Origin: Bugulina stolonifera
Taxonomy: Eukaryota; Bryozoa; Gymnolaemata; Cheilostomatida; Bugulidae
Direction of reading: 5' to 3'
Length of the DNA: 64,000 bases
NCBI GenBank assembly: GCA_935421135.1
Contig: OW285192.1
Location: 3,081,501-3,145,500 of the forward strand
The translations under genes were made by a program, and so were the position numbers. Below, one piece after another: positions 24,001 to 36,000 of this stretch. The notes beneath the pieces are model-generated. The model was not told the DNA's origin. It did no database searches and saw only the letters and a list, made by a program, of their open reading frames with translations. The number at the start of each line of letters is the position of its first letter. Position 1 is the stretch's first letter.

Positions 24001-27000
24001 TTGTTCCAAACTGGAAGTATTTATCGTTAGTCTATAGCGTGATAATCATAATGATAGCCAATAGGAGGTGTATATGTGATACATCTCCAAAGAAGTACAG
24101 AAACCCTGTAGAGCAATGTTAAATCTAATATATACATGTAAAGTTGAAGGGTAAGCTAAGGAAGAAGTTCGTGTGTAAGCCCGTTCTTCGCTAATGAACC
24201 CAGCCTACTTACGTGCGAAACTTATGTCTGATATCTTTATGTAGAGAAGCTTCTAAGGAAAGGATCATACCAGCCCCCTGTAATATCATACAATATACAG
24301 TGGTACTAAGGCTAATATATGCTACATGAAGTCTAGCACAATAATGTATAAGATAATAGAATTTCTGAGAGATGGTGTTATCAATACAGGTCTACATTAA
24401 TGTACATGTACATATTTATACATCGGAGTTGAGGCCTGATCAGCAGGATTCACACCAGAATAAGGCTTGACTCGAGTGAAACTATTTGCATGATATTGCT
24501 ACAGACACTTTAACAAGCCATTTATCATAACTAGAAGTTGTCCTCTCTCAATTTTGTTTCCTCTTGATTCTTTCTCTAGCACACATTTGGGAATCAAGTG
24601 TATGTGTTATAAAACTATAGCTAAAGTCAAAACAATTATTTTGAAACGATAACTATCTCTCTAATAGCAGAGGAATCACCCTTTGAGAATTTAACTTTGA
24701 CTTAAAGCTCTATGGTGTTTTTTATTGAGCTGAGACATTTGACAGTGTGTAGTGTGTAGAATATTAAATAGCAAGCAAGCTGAGTACAACTTCATAATAC
24801 AACACAACCCAACAACATAACATAGCCTAACATAGCATAGCATAGCATAGCATAGCATAGCATAGCATAGCATAGCATAGCATAGCATAGCATAGCATAG
24901 CATAGCATAGCATAACATAACATAATACATGTACATACCTCATAGCAGTAAATAGCGACACAGAGGAAGAAAGGCAGTCCAACCAGAGAGAACTCCTTGG
25001 GGTGTAGATTTCTAGTGTATAGAATGAGTGTATAGAATGAGCATAACATCACACATTAGCAACAGAACAATACAATGTATATTCACCACACATTAAACAA
25101 CAGAACAATACAATGTATATTCATCACACATTAAACAACAGAACAATACAATGTATATTCATCACACATTAAACAACAGAACAATACAATGTATATTCAT
25201 TTACATGTTATTCTGAACTCCACAAACAACATTCAATGTGGACTCACTGTTTTACTTTATGGAATTCCTCAAAGTCAAACCAGAAGACAACTCCAAACGC
25301 CATAAGATTAGAGATTTGAGCAAATAAACTGGTTAATGCCAGCCTTTTCAGGTTCCTGAACAGGCAGAGAAGGTATTCCATTGGCAACAGTCCAATCAGC
25401 CAATAGTTTCTAAAATATACAGTATGATTGGTTAACAACGTGCGTGTCCACAATTTGTGTACTACTTGCCACTCGGTGCTACAGAACACGACTACAGTAA
25501 CTTGAGAATTTAGTATAAGACCCAAGTATAATAGTTTAGTATAGGACCCAAGTATAATAGTATAGTATAGGACCCAAGTATAATAGTGTAATGTTTTTGA
25601 GTACTATTGCATACGAGAGCCGAGGGCTACAAGTATGTGAAGGGCTTGGAAGGTGGTAGAGGCCGACCAAGTGTACCTTCTGCTCATTACATAAAAGAGT
25701 GAACAGTTATGGGTGCTCTTTATAGTGTAGATTGTAGATTATATCAGACGTAGGCCGATGCCGAGACTCATTGGAGCTCAGGACCGACGTAGGTCATGTA
25801 GAGTTTATACTTCGAGGGAGTGTAGAGAAAGAATGTCTAACCTTGAGAACCTAAGTCCGACGCTAGGTTCATTAGAACCCGGGATCGGCCTAAGCCTAAG
25901 GGGTGGATAGAGATATGCTTAGCCTAGGATGAGGTGAACTCGAGCCGTACTGAATCCAAAGGACTCTCAGGTGGAGTTACCCGCCTAAAGAGTAAGCCTC
26001 TGTAGGTTGAGTTAGGAGATGTTGCTTTATTCAAGCGCAATCAACAACTGAATTACAACACAAAATGCACTGCCTTATATACATAACAAACTTCCGGCTA
26101 AAAGAGCCCGACATGGTGTCGGCTATCCGACATGGGGTCGGCTCCGGGACTGACGCAACAATATGTCTGGTTCCGCCCGACTCGGCCACATAAAAGGTCG
26201 GCCTTTACACAAAATGTGCTTACAATAAGGAGAAACATGTCGTATATAATTATGAGCTAAATCTATAAGGTCGGCCACGAAGGTACTGTATAAAATGGCA
26301 AAAAGACTCTAATAATTCACAATCAAGTAAGAACAGACAATTACTAAATAAGTCTATAAATGTGGGAAAAACCAAGTTACAATAGAACGTAATCCCAAGG
26401 CTTGATTGCTAGTACATATGTATATAAGACACGCAGTATATAAGATAATAATGAATGCATAGATGAATATGGATAACAATGCATGGATAAGAATAGGTAA
26501 TTAATGTCAGCTATTATAATGTCAGTGCGGCTGGCCTAGGTGCCATCACCACAGAGGCTGTTTCACCACAATAGTATAGTATAGGACCAAGTATAATAGT
26601 TTAGTATAGGGCTCAAGTATAATAGTTGAGTATAGGACCCAAGTATAATAGTTTAGTATAGGACCCAAGTATAACAGTTTAGTATAGGACCCAAGTATAA
26701 TAGTACAGTATAGGACCCAAGTATAATGGTTTAGTATAGGACCCAAGTATAACAGTTTAGTATAGGACCCAAGTATAATAGTTTAGTATAGAACCCACAT
26801 ATCATAGTTTATTTATGACTGAAATCTAAATGTGGTAGAAAATAGGTATACACATTCAGAATCTGGACCAAGTTGACATGGCCAAGTTACATGTGCAATA
26901 TAACCAAATGGTAAATATCTAGTTAGACGGGCCGCTGGGATTATGGGCAGTTCTGAATAAAACTAAGTGCACCTCGAGTACTGCATAATGACTATATACT

Positions 27001-30000
27001 TACTTGGGAATTTTAGGAAAGAAATCACTGAGATTCGTTGATATAAACAGAAGGTATGCGCAGCAGAAACCTGGAAATGTAGAAAGTAAATCGTTAGTGA
27101 GTCGTTTGACTAGTTGAGTGTAACATGCAGAAATTAGTAGAGCTTTGTTTGATCAAACAAAAATTACTTAATTATAATGTAGAGTAGTGCTAGTTAACTA
27201 GTATACAAAGCGTAGTACTAGTTAACTAGTAGACACGGAGTAGTACTGGTTAACTAGTAGACACGGAGTAGTACTAGTTAACTAGTAGACATGGAGTAGT
27301 ACTAGTTAACTAGTAGACATGGAGTAATACTAGTTAACTAGTAGACATGGAGTAGTACTAGTCAACTAGTAGACAAAGAGTAGTACTAGTTAACTAGTAG
27401 ACAAAGAGTAGTACTAGTTAACTAGTACATGTAGATAAGGAGTAGTAAGTAATAACCTGTCTGAGAGAGTACTATAGCCCACTCTACCATAACTCTACCA
27501 AAACTACCGAGAGCATGGTAGCCGACATCTCCATAGCTGAGTTCTGCTCCAGGCTCCGCCTACAACACACAAAGTAGTAGAAATGAAATAAAATCTAGAC
27601 CAACTTTTTAGGGGCTACTTGGTCAGGTATTGCAGCATCAAAAAAACAGAAGTACGCCAAGACACCGGTGCCAACCCGAGTTAAGAGTTGTATAATTAAC
27701 ACTAGACAATACTGTAGCAATAATCTTGAGTTTGATTCAATGCTGATTATCCGAATGTTTTTCTACTTGCTCTACAACACGTAACATGGTGTGTGCGTGC
27801 ACATATACAGGTGAGACGACAGTTGCGGGGACATCTGACCCAAGTGCGTATTCCGGGGACCACCACTTCTAGAAGGGCTAGGAGCTTGTTTATTGGCTCA
27901 TTGAAAAGACAACTTCTCACCAACCAAGAAAACCATTTTCATATAATTTCATTTTAGCAATTGTGGCCACAATACTTCAAAACAGTTGTGGGGTCCAGGC
28001 AACGCACTTTCATAATATTTTGCAGATGAGATAACAGTTGCGGGCACCGTGCAAAAAGTGTCATCTGCTAGAAGTCCACAAAGTGGGGACCGCATAACCA
28101 TCTGCATTTCTGAATAAAAGCGGGGTCCGCTAGTTGCACACATAGCTGTGTGTGTGCAAAATGGTCCCCAAAAAGAAGTCATGCACACGCCAAGAGAAGA
28201 CAATTCCGAGGGGTTTCTAGAAAATTGTCAGAGGGATGGCAAAGTAAACATGCCAGGGGTCCAGGGCGCCGCCAAGGCACCCTGGAGAAGTCTAGAACAG
28301 CAATCCAGCCTATCTACATGTATAAGACCAAATTGTGGTCTTTCAAAAAGCTCTTTTTTGGATGTTGGTGAAAAATATTGTTGGATTGGATGAGGAATCC
28401 TTGTCAGCCATGGTAGTTACCAGAGACTGGAGTCTTCAAGTGGGAAGGAATATACACACATGTAAATGTTATGTCAAGTCTTATGGCAAGTCTTTTCACT
28501 TGTATCACTTAGCATAAAGCTGTGTTGCTCACCAAACATAAGGTTGCAACGGTAATATAAAGTCTTAGCAAGGCGTTGTTAACCATTGCATGGCCATAGG
28601 GAGAATATTCTTTGCCTCGAGCAACTTTGCAAGAACCGTAGCGCTTTTGACAGAGCAAAATTCACCCCATTGTAAAGCTTTTGCTGGTAAAGAAGCATTC
28701 CATAAATGTTAAAAACAAGGTGTTTCAAAAACATTAGTTTGCGTTTGGGGTTGAGAATTGGGGTTCAAATGTTTTCAGGACGTCCTGGTTCTAACTAAAA
28801 TATTCGAACAGTGGCAAATTCTTTTTGTCTACACACCTGTCAGTGATATTGTGGCAACATATTTTGGAATTTTAGTACTAGGAATGCCCTCTGACCTTTG
28901 GATTTGTGAGAAGTTTTCTGCAATTTGCTTCAATGCCTATGAGCCTTGCATGGCATGGCGTTGTTAGGTAGGGAGCTGACTTAGGGATTTTTGGTGGGTA
29001 TTCTGGCTGTTTCCCAGAGGGTCAATATAAGCTCTCTTCCCATGACCTCTTGTTAAAAAGATAGGCACTCTCCTATCCCACTTCCCTTCAATTGTTATAA
29101 GCATGACCTTAATGAAACTACTTCACAAGGATAGGGTGTTGGGGGGGGGGGGTTAGCCATTTCTGCACATAATGTATTTTTACGGAAGAAACTTTATCTT
29201 TGAGCATTCGGAGACAGCTTTTTAAAATCAATAACAATTTAGTCCCTGACTGGTGCCTCCACGGAACCGAATCGCCAGCGCAGTGAACAGAACATGCCAC
29301 CACTACACCACCTAAACAGCCTTTAAAAAAAAGCTTCACCAGTGAGCAATAGACATGCTCTGAGCGAACTTCACGCAATACACCACTCTTACTACGGCCA
29401 CCTTGCAATGTATATATAAGATGTTAGGGTGTTTGGCCATCTTTTATATATTATTATGTATTTTTAAGCAAGAAAAGTTATTTTTGAGTGGTCAGAGACT
29501 TGTTTCAAATCACTGTGCTAGGCTACAACCTATCATAGACGCCTCGGATTCAAACGACAGTTGGGGGCTGGCATTTTAATGGACTTGAAACAAGTCTCCG
29601 GCCGCTCAAAAGTAAACTTCTTTGCCTAAAAATGCATTATCTCTAATAGACATATACACGTACAAAAATGTATAGGTGTGAGCGATATTATCTAATTTAT
29701 TTAGTTATATCATGACCACTTTCAAGTCTAATCTAACTTCCGTACGTGAAACACAAGTTATGCTAAAACTTAAACACTCTCCAGATGCTGGTATTACTTT
29801 AAGAATGAAGAGTTGCAAGAGAAAGAGAACATCGTATAAATATATAACATGACTGACCACTAAACGATCCTGCAATAACTACATGCACTAAATAAAGTAT
29901 TCTAAGCATGCAGTCAATAAGACATAACTGGACTATGAGTGGTCCCCACAAGTACTCTGATAGAGAGTATCACATGCACACACTCAATATAATATAGTTA

Positions 30001-33000
30001 GACTGCTAGCGGTCCCCGCAAGTACTCTTATAGAAAGTATCACATGCACACAGTCAATATAATATAGTTAGACTGCTAGCTGACCCCACAAGTACTGCCA
30101 TAGAAATCATGTCATGCACACAGCGAATACAATAACTTTAGTCGGATGGCGGTCCCCACAATGACCATCAATATGAGTATCACACACACGCAGCCAATAT
30201 AACATACAATGTAGTTGGACTGCTAGCGGTCCCCACAAGTACTCTTTTAGAAAGTGACACATGTACACAGTCAATATTATATAGTTAGACGGTTAGCGGT
30301 CCCCACATGTGCTCTAATATAAAGTGTCATATGCACACAGCCAATATAATATAGTTTGACAGGTAGCGGACCCCACAAATGCTCTTATAGAAAGTTACAC
30401 ATGCGCACAGTCAATATAATATAGTTTGACAGGTAGCGGTCCCCACAAGTACTCATATAGAAAGTGTCACATGCACACAGTCAATATAATATAGTTTGAC
30501 AGGTAGCGGACCCCACAAGTGCTGTTATAGAAAGTGACATATGCACACGGTAAATATAATATAGTTAGACAATTTGTGGACCCCGCAAGTATTCTTATAG
30601 AAAGTTATACATGCACATGGTCAATGTAATATAGTTAGACTGCTAGCGGTCCCCACAAGTGCTCTTATAGAAAGTTACACGTGCACACAATCAATATAAT
30701 ATAGTTAGACAGGTAGCGGACCCCACAAGTACTCTCATAGAAAGTGTCACATGCACACAGTCAATATAATATAGTTTGACAGGTAGCGAACCCCACAAGT
30801 GCTCTTATAGAAAGTGACACATGCACACAGTCAATATAATATAGTTAGCGGTCCCCACAGGTGTTCTAATAGAAAGTGTCACATGCACACAGTCAATATA
30901 ATATAGTTTGACAGGTAGCGGACCCCACAAGTACTCTTATAGAAAGTGTCACATGCACACAGTCAATATAATATAGTTTGACAGGTAGCGGACCCCACAA
31001 GTGCTCATATAGAAAGCATGACATGCACACAGTCAATGTAATATAGTTAGACAGTTAGCGGTCCCCACAAGTGCTCTTATAGAAAGTATCAGATGTACCC
31101 AGTCAATATTATATAGTTTGACAGGTAGCGGACCCCACAAGTGCTCTTATAGAAAGTGACACATGCACACAGTCAATATAATATAGTTAGCGGTCTCCAC
31201 AGGTGTTCTAATAGAAAGTTTCACATGCACACAGTCAATATAATGTAGTTTGACAGGTAGCGGACCTCACAAGTGCTCTCATAGAAAGTTACACATGCAC
31301 ACAGTCAATATAATATAGTTTGACAGGTAGCGGACCCCACAAGTACTCTTATACAAAGTTACACATGCACACAGTCAATATAATATAGTTTGACAGGTAG
31401 CGGACCCCACAAGTCCTCTTATAGAAAGTGACACATGCACACAGTCAATATAATATAGTTAGCGGTCCCCACAAGTGCTCTTATAGCAAGTGACACATGC
31501 ACACAGTCAATATAATATAGTTTGACAGGTAGCGGACCCCACAAGTACTCTTATAGAAAGTGTCACATGCACACAGTCAATATAATATAGTTTGACAGGT
31601 AGCGGACCTCACAAGTGCTCTTATAGAAAGTGACACATGCACACAGTCAATATAATATAGTTAGCGGTCCCCACAGGTGTTCTAATAGAAAGTGTCACAT
31701 GCACACAATCAATATAATATAGTTTGACAGGTAGCGGTCCCCACGAGTGCTCTTATAGAAAGTGTCACATGCACAAAGTCAATATAATATCGTTAGACGG
31801 TTTGTGGACCCCACAAGCACTTTTATAGAAAGTATCACTTGCACACAGTCTGTATAATGTCGTTAGACGGTTAATACTATGAGTCCACAGCGCGTTCCTA
31901 TGTGGCAGACTGTGTGGTCTTGGCCATTTTTCCTACTTTCCATCAACATTTTAATCACATTAATCCTCGCTGTACCTATACAAATTATGTATCAAAATGA
32001 AGCTTAACACCTGCAGAACTATTAATAGAAACAAACCTGAGCCATCATGCATAGCCATTAGATGACAGCGAGATAGGCAAAACCTATTTTTATCATTCTG
32101 CTAAAAACTCAATACTAAAATAGTATTATTTACCAAGCAAGTACTTTATTTCCTATCAAAATTTAGTTAACATCATGCCAAAATTAGCTAAACATACTTG
32201 GATCAGTGTTTGAACCAAGTTCTGGCCCCTCACAGCCAATAATTTCATCAATCAAACCGACAGCATCAAACCTACTGAAGGAGGCCATTTTTACTCTAAA
32301 CAGCAAGTGCCAGGCCAGAGGATATACTATAGGTGTTTTCACAAATAAAAATCACAAGATGGCCGTCCAGCTCAGCTCCGAAGGGCTATAATTGGCCTGC
32401 GATTTTGGTTGGCCGGACGAAACCATTCTTAGCTCATCGGCACACCTGATTTCTTCGCGCGAAAATGAGGACTTTGCGACCCTGTGACAGGTGTGTGCCC
32501 GAAAATATTTTTGTAGATCGACCTACAGTGCTGTGCGAAATAAGGTATCCGCCCTACTTTTTAGTGACAAATTCCGACTTAAAAGCTTACTACTTGCATT
32601 CTTTCTGTCATAACTCACAACTATCATATATCAATTTAAACCAAATTTTGTGTAGGTTCTAACTTTTAAATTCATTTTCCCATATATTCAATGGGTTTTC
32701 TTATGTATTTGCTGAAACTTAAAGTGGTCATCTTTTGCAATACTAGCCATCAAAGCCGCCTCACAATTGACATGCAATAACTTGCATTCTAATTGAAAAT
32801 ATTTTAACAGACTCTTTGTATTAGGGCATGGTGGCCCTGAAAAGGGCTTTTGAGGTTGGGGAAGATGTATGGTCAGTATTTCATTGACCAGCCTTTGTTG
32901 TTTTTGAAGGCCACCTCACATCGTCGCAGCATGCTGTTGAGTAGGGTTGTCAGTCGATCTGGAGTAACAGTTCTGTGATAGGCTTCTATGATATCTTTGA

Positions 33001-36000
33001 TTAAGGCTCTTTTTGTTGTGGGTTTATTCTTTGTTATCACCAAGCCCATTTGATGCCACAGGTTTTCAATTGGATTGATATCAGCTAACTGGGCAGGCCA
33101 TATGAGAGTTCTGATTCCTTTCTCAACCATCCACTTCTCTACACTCCTGGCCCGGTGACAAGGTGGGTTGTGGTCCTAAAAGACAGAAAGCTGCTTCATC
33201 TGTCTAAGAGCTGTCGTCAACTCACAAGTGTTGATTTGTGCAAGCAGTGGAGCTGTGATTACAGTATTTCCAGATGGTGCAGACTGGGCAGTTTAAGACC
33301 ACAACCAACCTTGTCACTGGACCAGGAGCGTAAAGAAGTGGATGGTTGAGAAAAGAATCAGAACTCTCATATGGTCTGCCCAATTAGCTAATGTCAATCC
33401 AATTGAAAACCTGTGGTATCAAATGGGCTTGGTGATACCAAAGATTAAACTCACAACAAAGAGATATCATAGAAGCCTACCACAGAACTGTTATTCCAGA
33501 TCGACTGACAACCTTAGTCAACAGCACGCTGCGGCGATTTGAGGGGGTCATCAAAACAACAAAAGGCTTGTCAATGAAATACTGACAATGCATCTCCCCC
33601 AACCTCAAAAGGCCTTTTTCAGGGCCACCATGCACTAATATAAAGAGTCTGTTAAAATATTTTCAATTAGAATGCAAGTAATTGCATGTCATTTGTGAGG
33701 CAGCTTTAATGGCTAGTATTGCAAAAGATGGCCATTTGAAGTTTGAGCAAATACATAAGAAAACCCATTGAATATATGGGAAAAGAAATTCAAAAGTTAG
33801 AATCTACGCAAAATTTGGTTTAAATTGATATATGATTGTTGTGGGTTATGACAGAAAGAATACAAGTAGTAATCTTTTAAATCAGAATTTGTCACTAAAA
33901 AGGAGGGCGGATACCTTATTTCGCACAGCACTGTAGGTCTGAAGTTTAGTTCACGAAGACATTTAATGTAGTTGTTTTCATCACCCAATTAAATCATTTG
34001 TATTAGCACTAGAATCCTGGAGATTATGTGTCAACGCAAAAAAGTGTGCTCTCACTAAATATTGCTTTACTTATACCACAAACCCAATAGTTTTGCTGTT
34101 ATGAATAAAAGACTGCAACTGCGAGTATGCTCCTCCTCAGGCCTCTGTGAAAAACATAGCTGCGAGTATACTCGTCCTCATGGCTGAAAGTGTTAGCGGT
34201 CCCCACAATAACTCTTCTTGATAGTAACACATGCACATAATCAATATAACATAGCTACACAGTAAGCGGTCCCCACAAGAACTATAACACAATGTATCAC
34301 ATGCACACAGAGGTCCCAATATACAATGTAGTTATACTGTTCATGGTCCCCACAATAACTATTATTGAAAGCATCACATGCACGCAGTCAATATAATATC
34401 ATTATACAGTAGGCGGTCCCCACAAGAACCTTTACACAACGAGTCACATGCACACATTCAATATAATATCAATAAACGGTTAACGGTCCCCACAATGGCT
34501 TTTATGGAAAGTAACAGATGCACACAGTCAATGCGATGTTTTTTCCTTCTAACATACAAGAGCACTTCCTGTCAAGCGGTACCCGCAACTGCATTTCCAT
34601 GGAGAGACCTGCAGGAGATTATCAAAGTGGGGACCGCCACCTGCCAACCGTCATTAAAGTGGGGTCCGCGTTTTTGCTTGACTCAAGACATACAGTGTGG
34701 GGTCCAGGCCATGCACATGCCTATGCACACACCGTCTGCGCACTGTTGTTATCTCCCCAATATTTGTGCAAAAGCGTGTGCATCAAAAATGGTCATTGTG
34801 GGGACCGACCCAAAACTAGGTATATATCTGCTCAGAATGAAATTTCCTTTCAACTGAGCCTGTTGCAGTTGTGGGGACCGGGCCGGACCCCGCAAGTCAA
34901 ACTGGTCCCCACTTGTCGGGTGTGCGTGCAGACGAATGTCCCCGCAACTGTCGCCTGAGCTGCGCGTGTGTGCGTGCGTGTGTGTGCGCGTGTCTGCATA
35001 GAACAGAGTAAAAGAAGCATATTACTCCATGCTAACACTTTACAATGCTAGCTTCCTATCTGAGATCCACAGAGTAATGTAAAACTAAACTAAACAGATG
35101 AGAGGTAGAGAAGAAGCTCGGAAGAATATAAATTATGTTCTTATTTTCTAGCAAAACGAGATTACAGACAGGAAATTAGAAGAGATGATATGGACTGTGG
35201 TGGCATGGAAACAGTAGGAGGTAGTCAACAGACACTGGAAGCAGAAGCCCAGATCTACTTGCTGATTATGATTATACTTCTATTATATTAACTGATACAT
35301 ATATCTCTACTGTGTCTAACTCACAATTGCAGTCCCCAATGTATTTTCCTGAAAACACCGAGAAGTATTCTACAGTAAGTGTATTATTGTTCTTGTTTGG
35401 AAATGAAAAGTGAGGAAAAATACAGTGATTATAAAGTATTTACCTGTACAGTGAAACTTGCTTAATTCAAACTCCAAGGGACCGCCATAATTAGTTTGAA
35501 TTAGGCCTGAGTATGAATTGTAAGATCACTTCACTCAATTGAAACCATTCATATAGTGCTTAGCCAGGACCAAGGCTAATAGTTTGAACTAACCAAGTTT
35601 TTGAAATATTTGAGGCTGAATTAAGCAAGTTCCACTGTAGGCTATATTATAACCACATGTACATGGAGAAACTAATTCAGAAGAACTTGGGTTCCTACTG
35701 TAGACAAAGTACAACATATAGAGTAAGAAATGTACATAGAATACATGCATGTATATGTACACGTAATATTATGTTATATACATATAACTATTAGATACTA
35801 ACTTTAGGAATTATCTCCTCGCAGTCCTTCACTGAAAGTCCATCTATCAAATCTTCCATTTCCTCTACAATAATACAATATACACTAAAAATTTCCATTT
35901 ACATTATACAATCAATGTAAGTATGCTATATGTTTAAATATCGGGAAATTTATTTATGAACATTTAGGAACTTGGTTCTGCATTTTTAAAAATGACCCAT

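Larger units (their letters stand above)
32526..33933. mobile_element. Tc1/mariner-like foldback element
   Basis: Ends CAGTGCTGTGCGAAATAAGG and its exact complement, each flanked by TA (32524-32525 and 33934-33935), the Tc1/mariner target. The two ~600 bp arms are inverted copies of each other; each carries a relic of the transposase C-terminus. A ~200 bp unpaired centre lies near 33140-33340. Non-autonomous; inserted between satellite blocks of the larger element. Confidence 0.85.
27808..34962. mobile_element. 7.2 kb TIR element carrying a GGTCCCC satellite
   Basis: Left end CAGGTGAGACGACAGTTGCG; the right end is the complement of CAGCTCAGGCGACAGTTGCG. The 27 bp ends (through GGGGACAT) differ at three positions. 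GGTCCCC or GGGGACC recurs throughout: in the left 400 bp, in a 70 bp satellite at 29940-31870, in a second satellite block at 34190-34545 and in the right 350 bp. I found no transposase belonging to it and no clean target duplication; both flanks are GTGTGTGCGTG-rich. It fills transporter intron 3. Interpretation as one large non-autonomous DNA element is inferred from the inverted ends and the shared motif. Confidence 0.55.

Noticed and set aside
29143..29154. Run of G residues as a regulatory element
   Set aside because: A simple homopolymer in an intron; nothing around it supports a function.
28148..29408. Several 60-96 codon open frames on both strands
   Set aside because: They overlap each other inside transposon-derived intron sequence with no domain.
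29940..31870. CRISPR-like appearance of regular repeats
   Set aside because: The whole unit is repeated with no unique spacers, and the context is a eukaryotic intron; it is a satellite.
35340..35384. Possible extra 45 bp transporter exon (AG...GT bounded, phase 0)
   Set aside because: Its 15 codons do not resemble the family, and exons 3 and 4 already join in phase at the right place in the fold.
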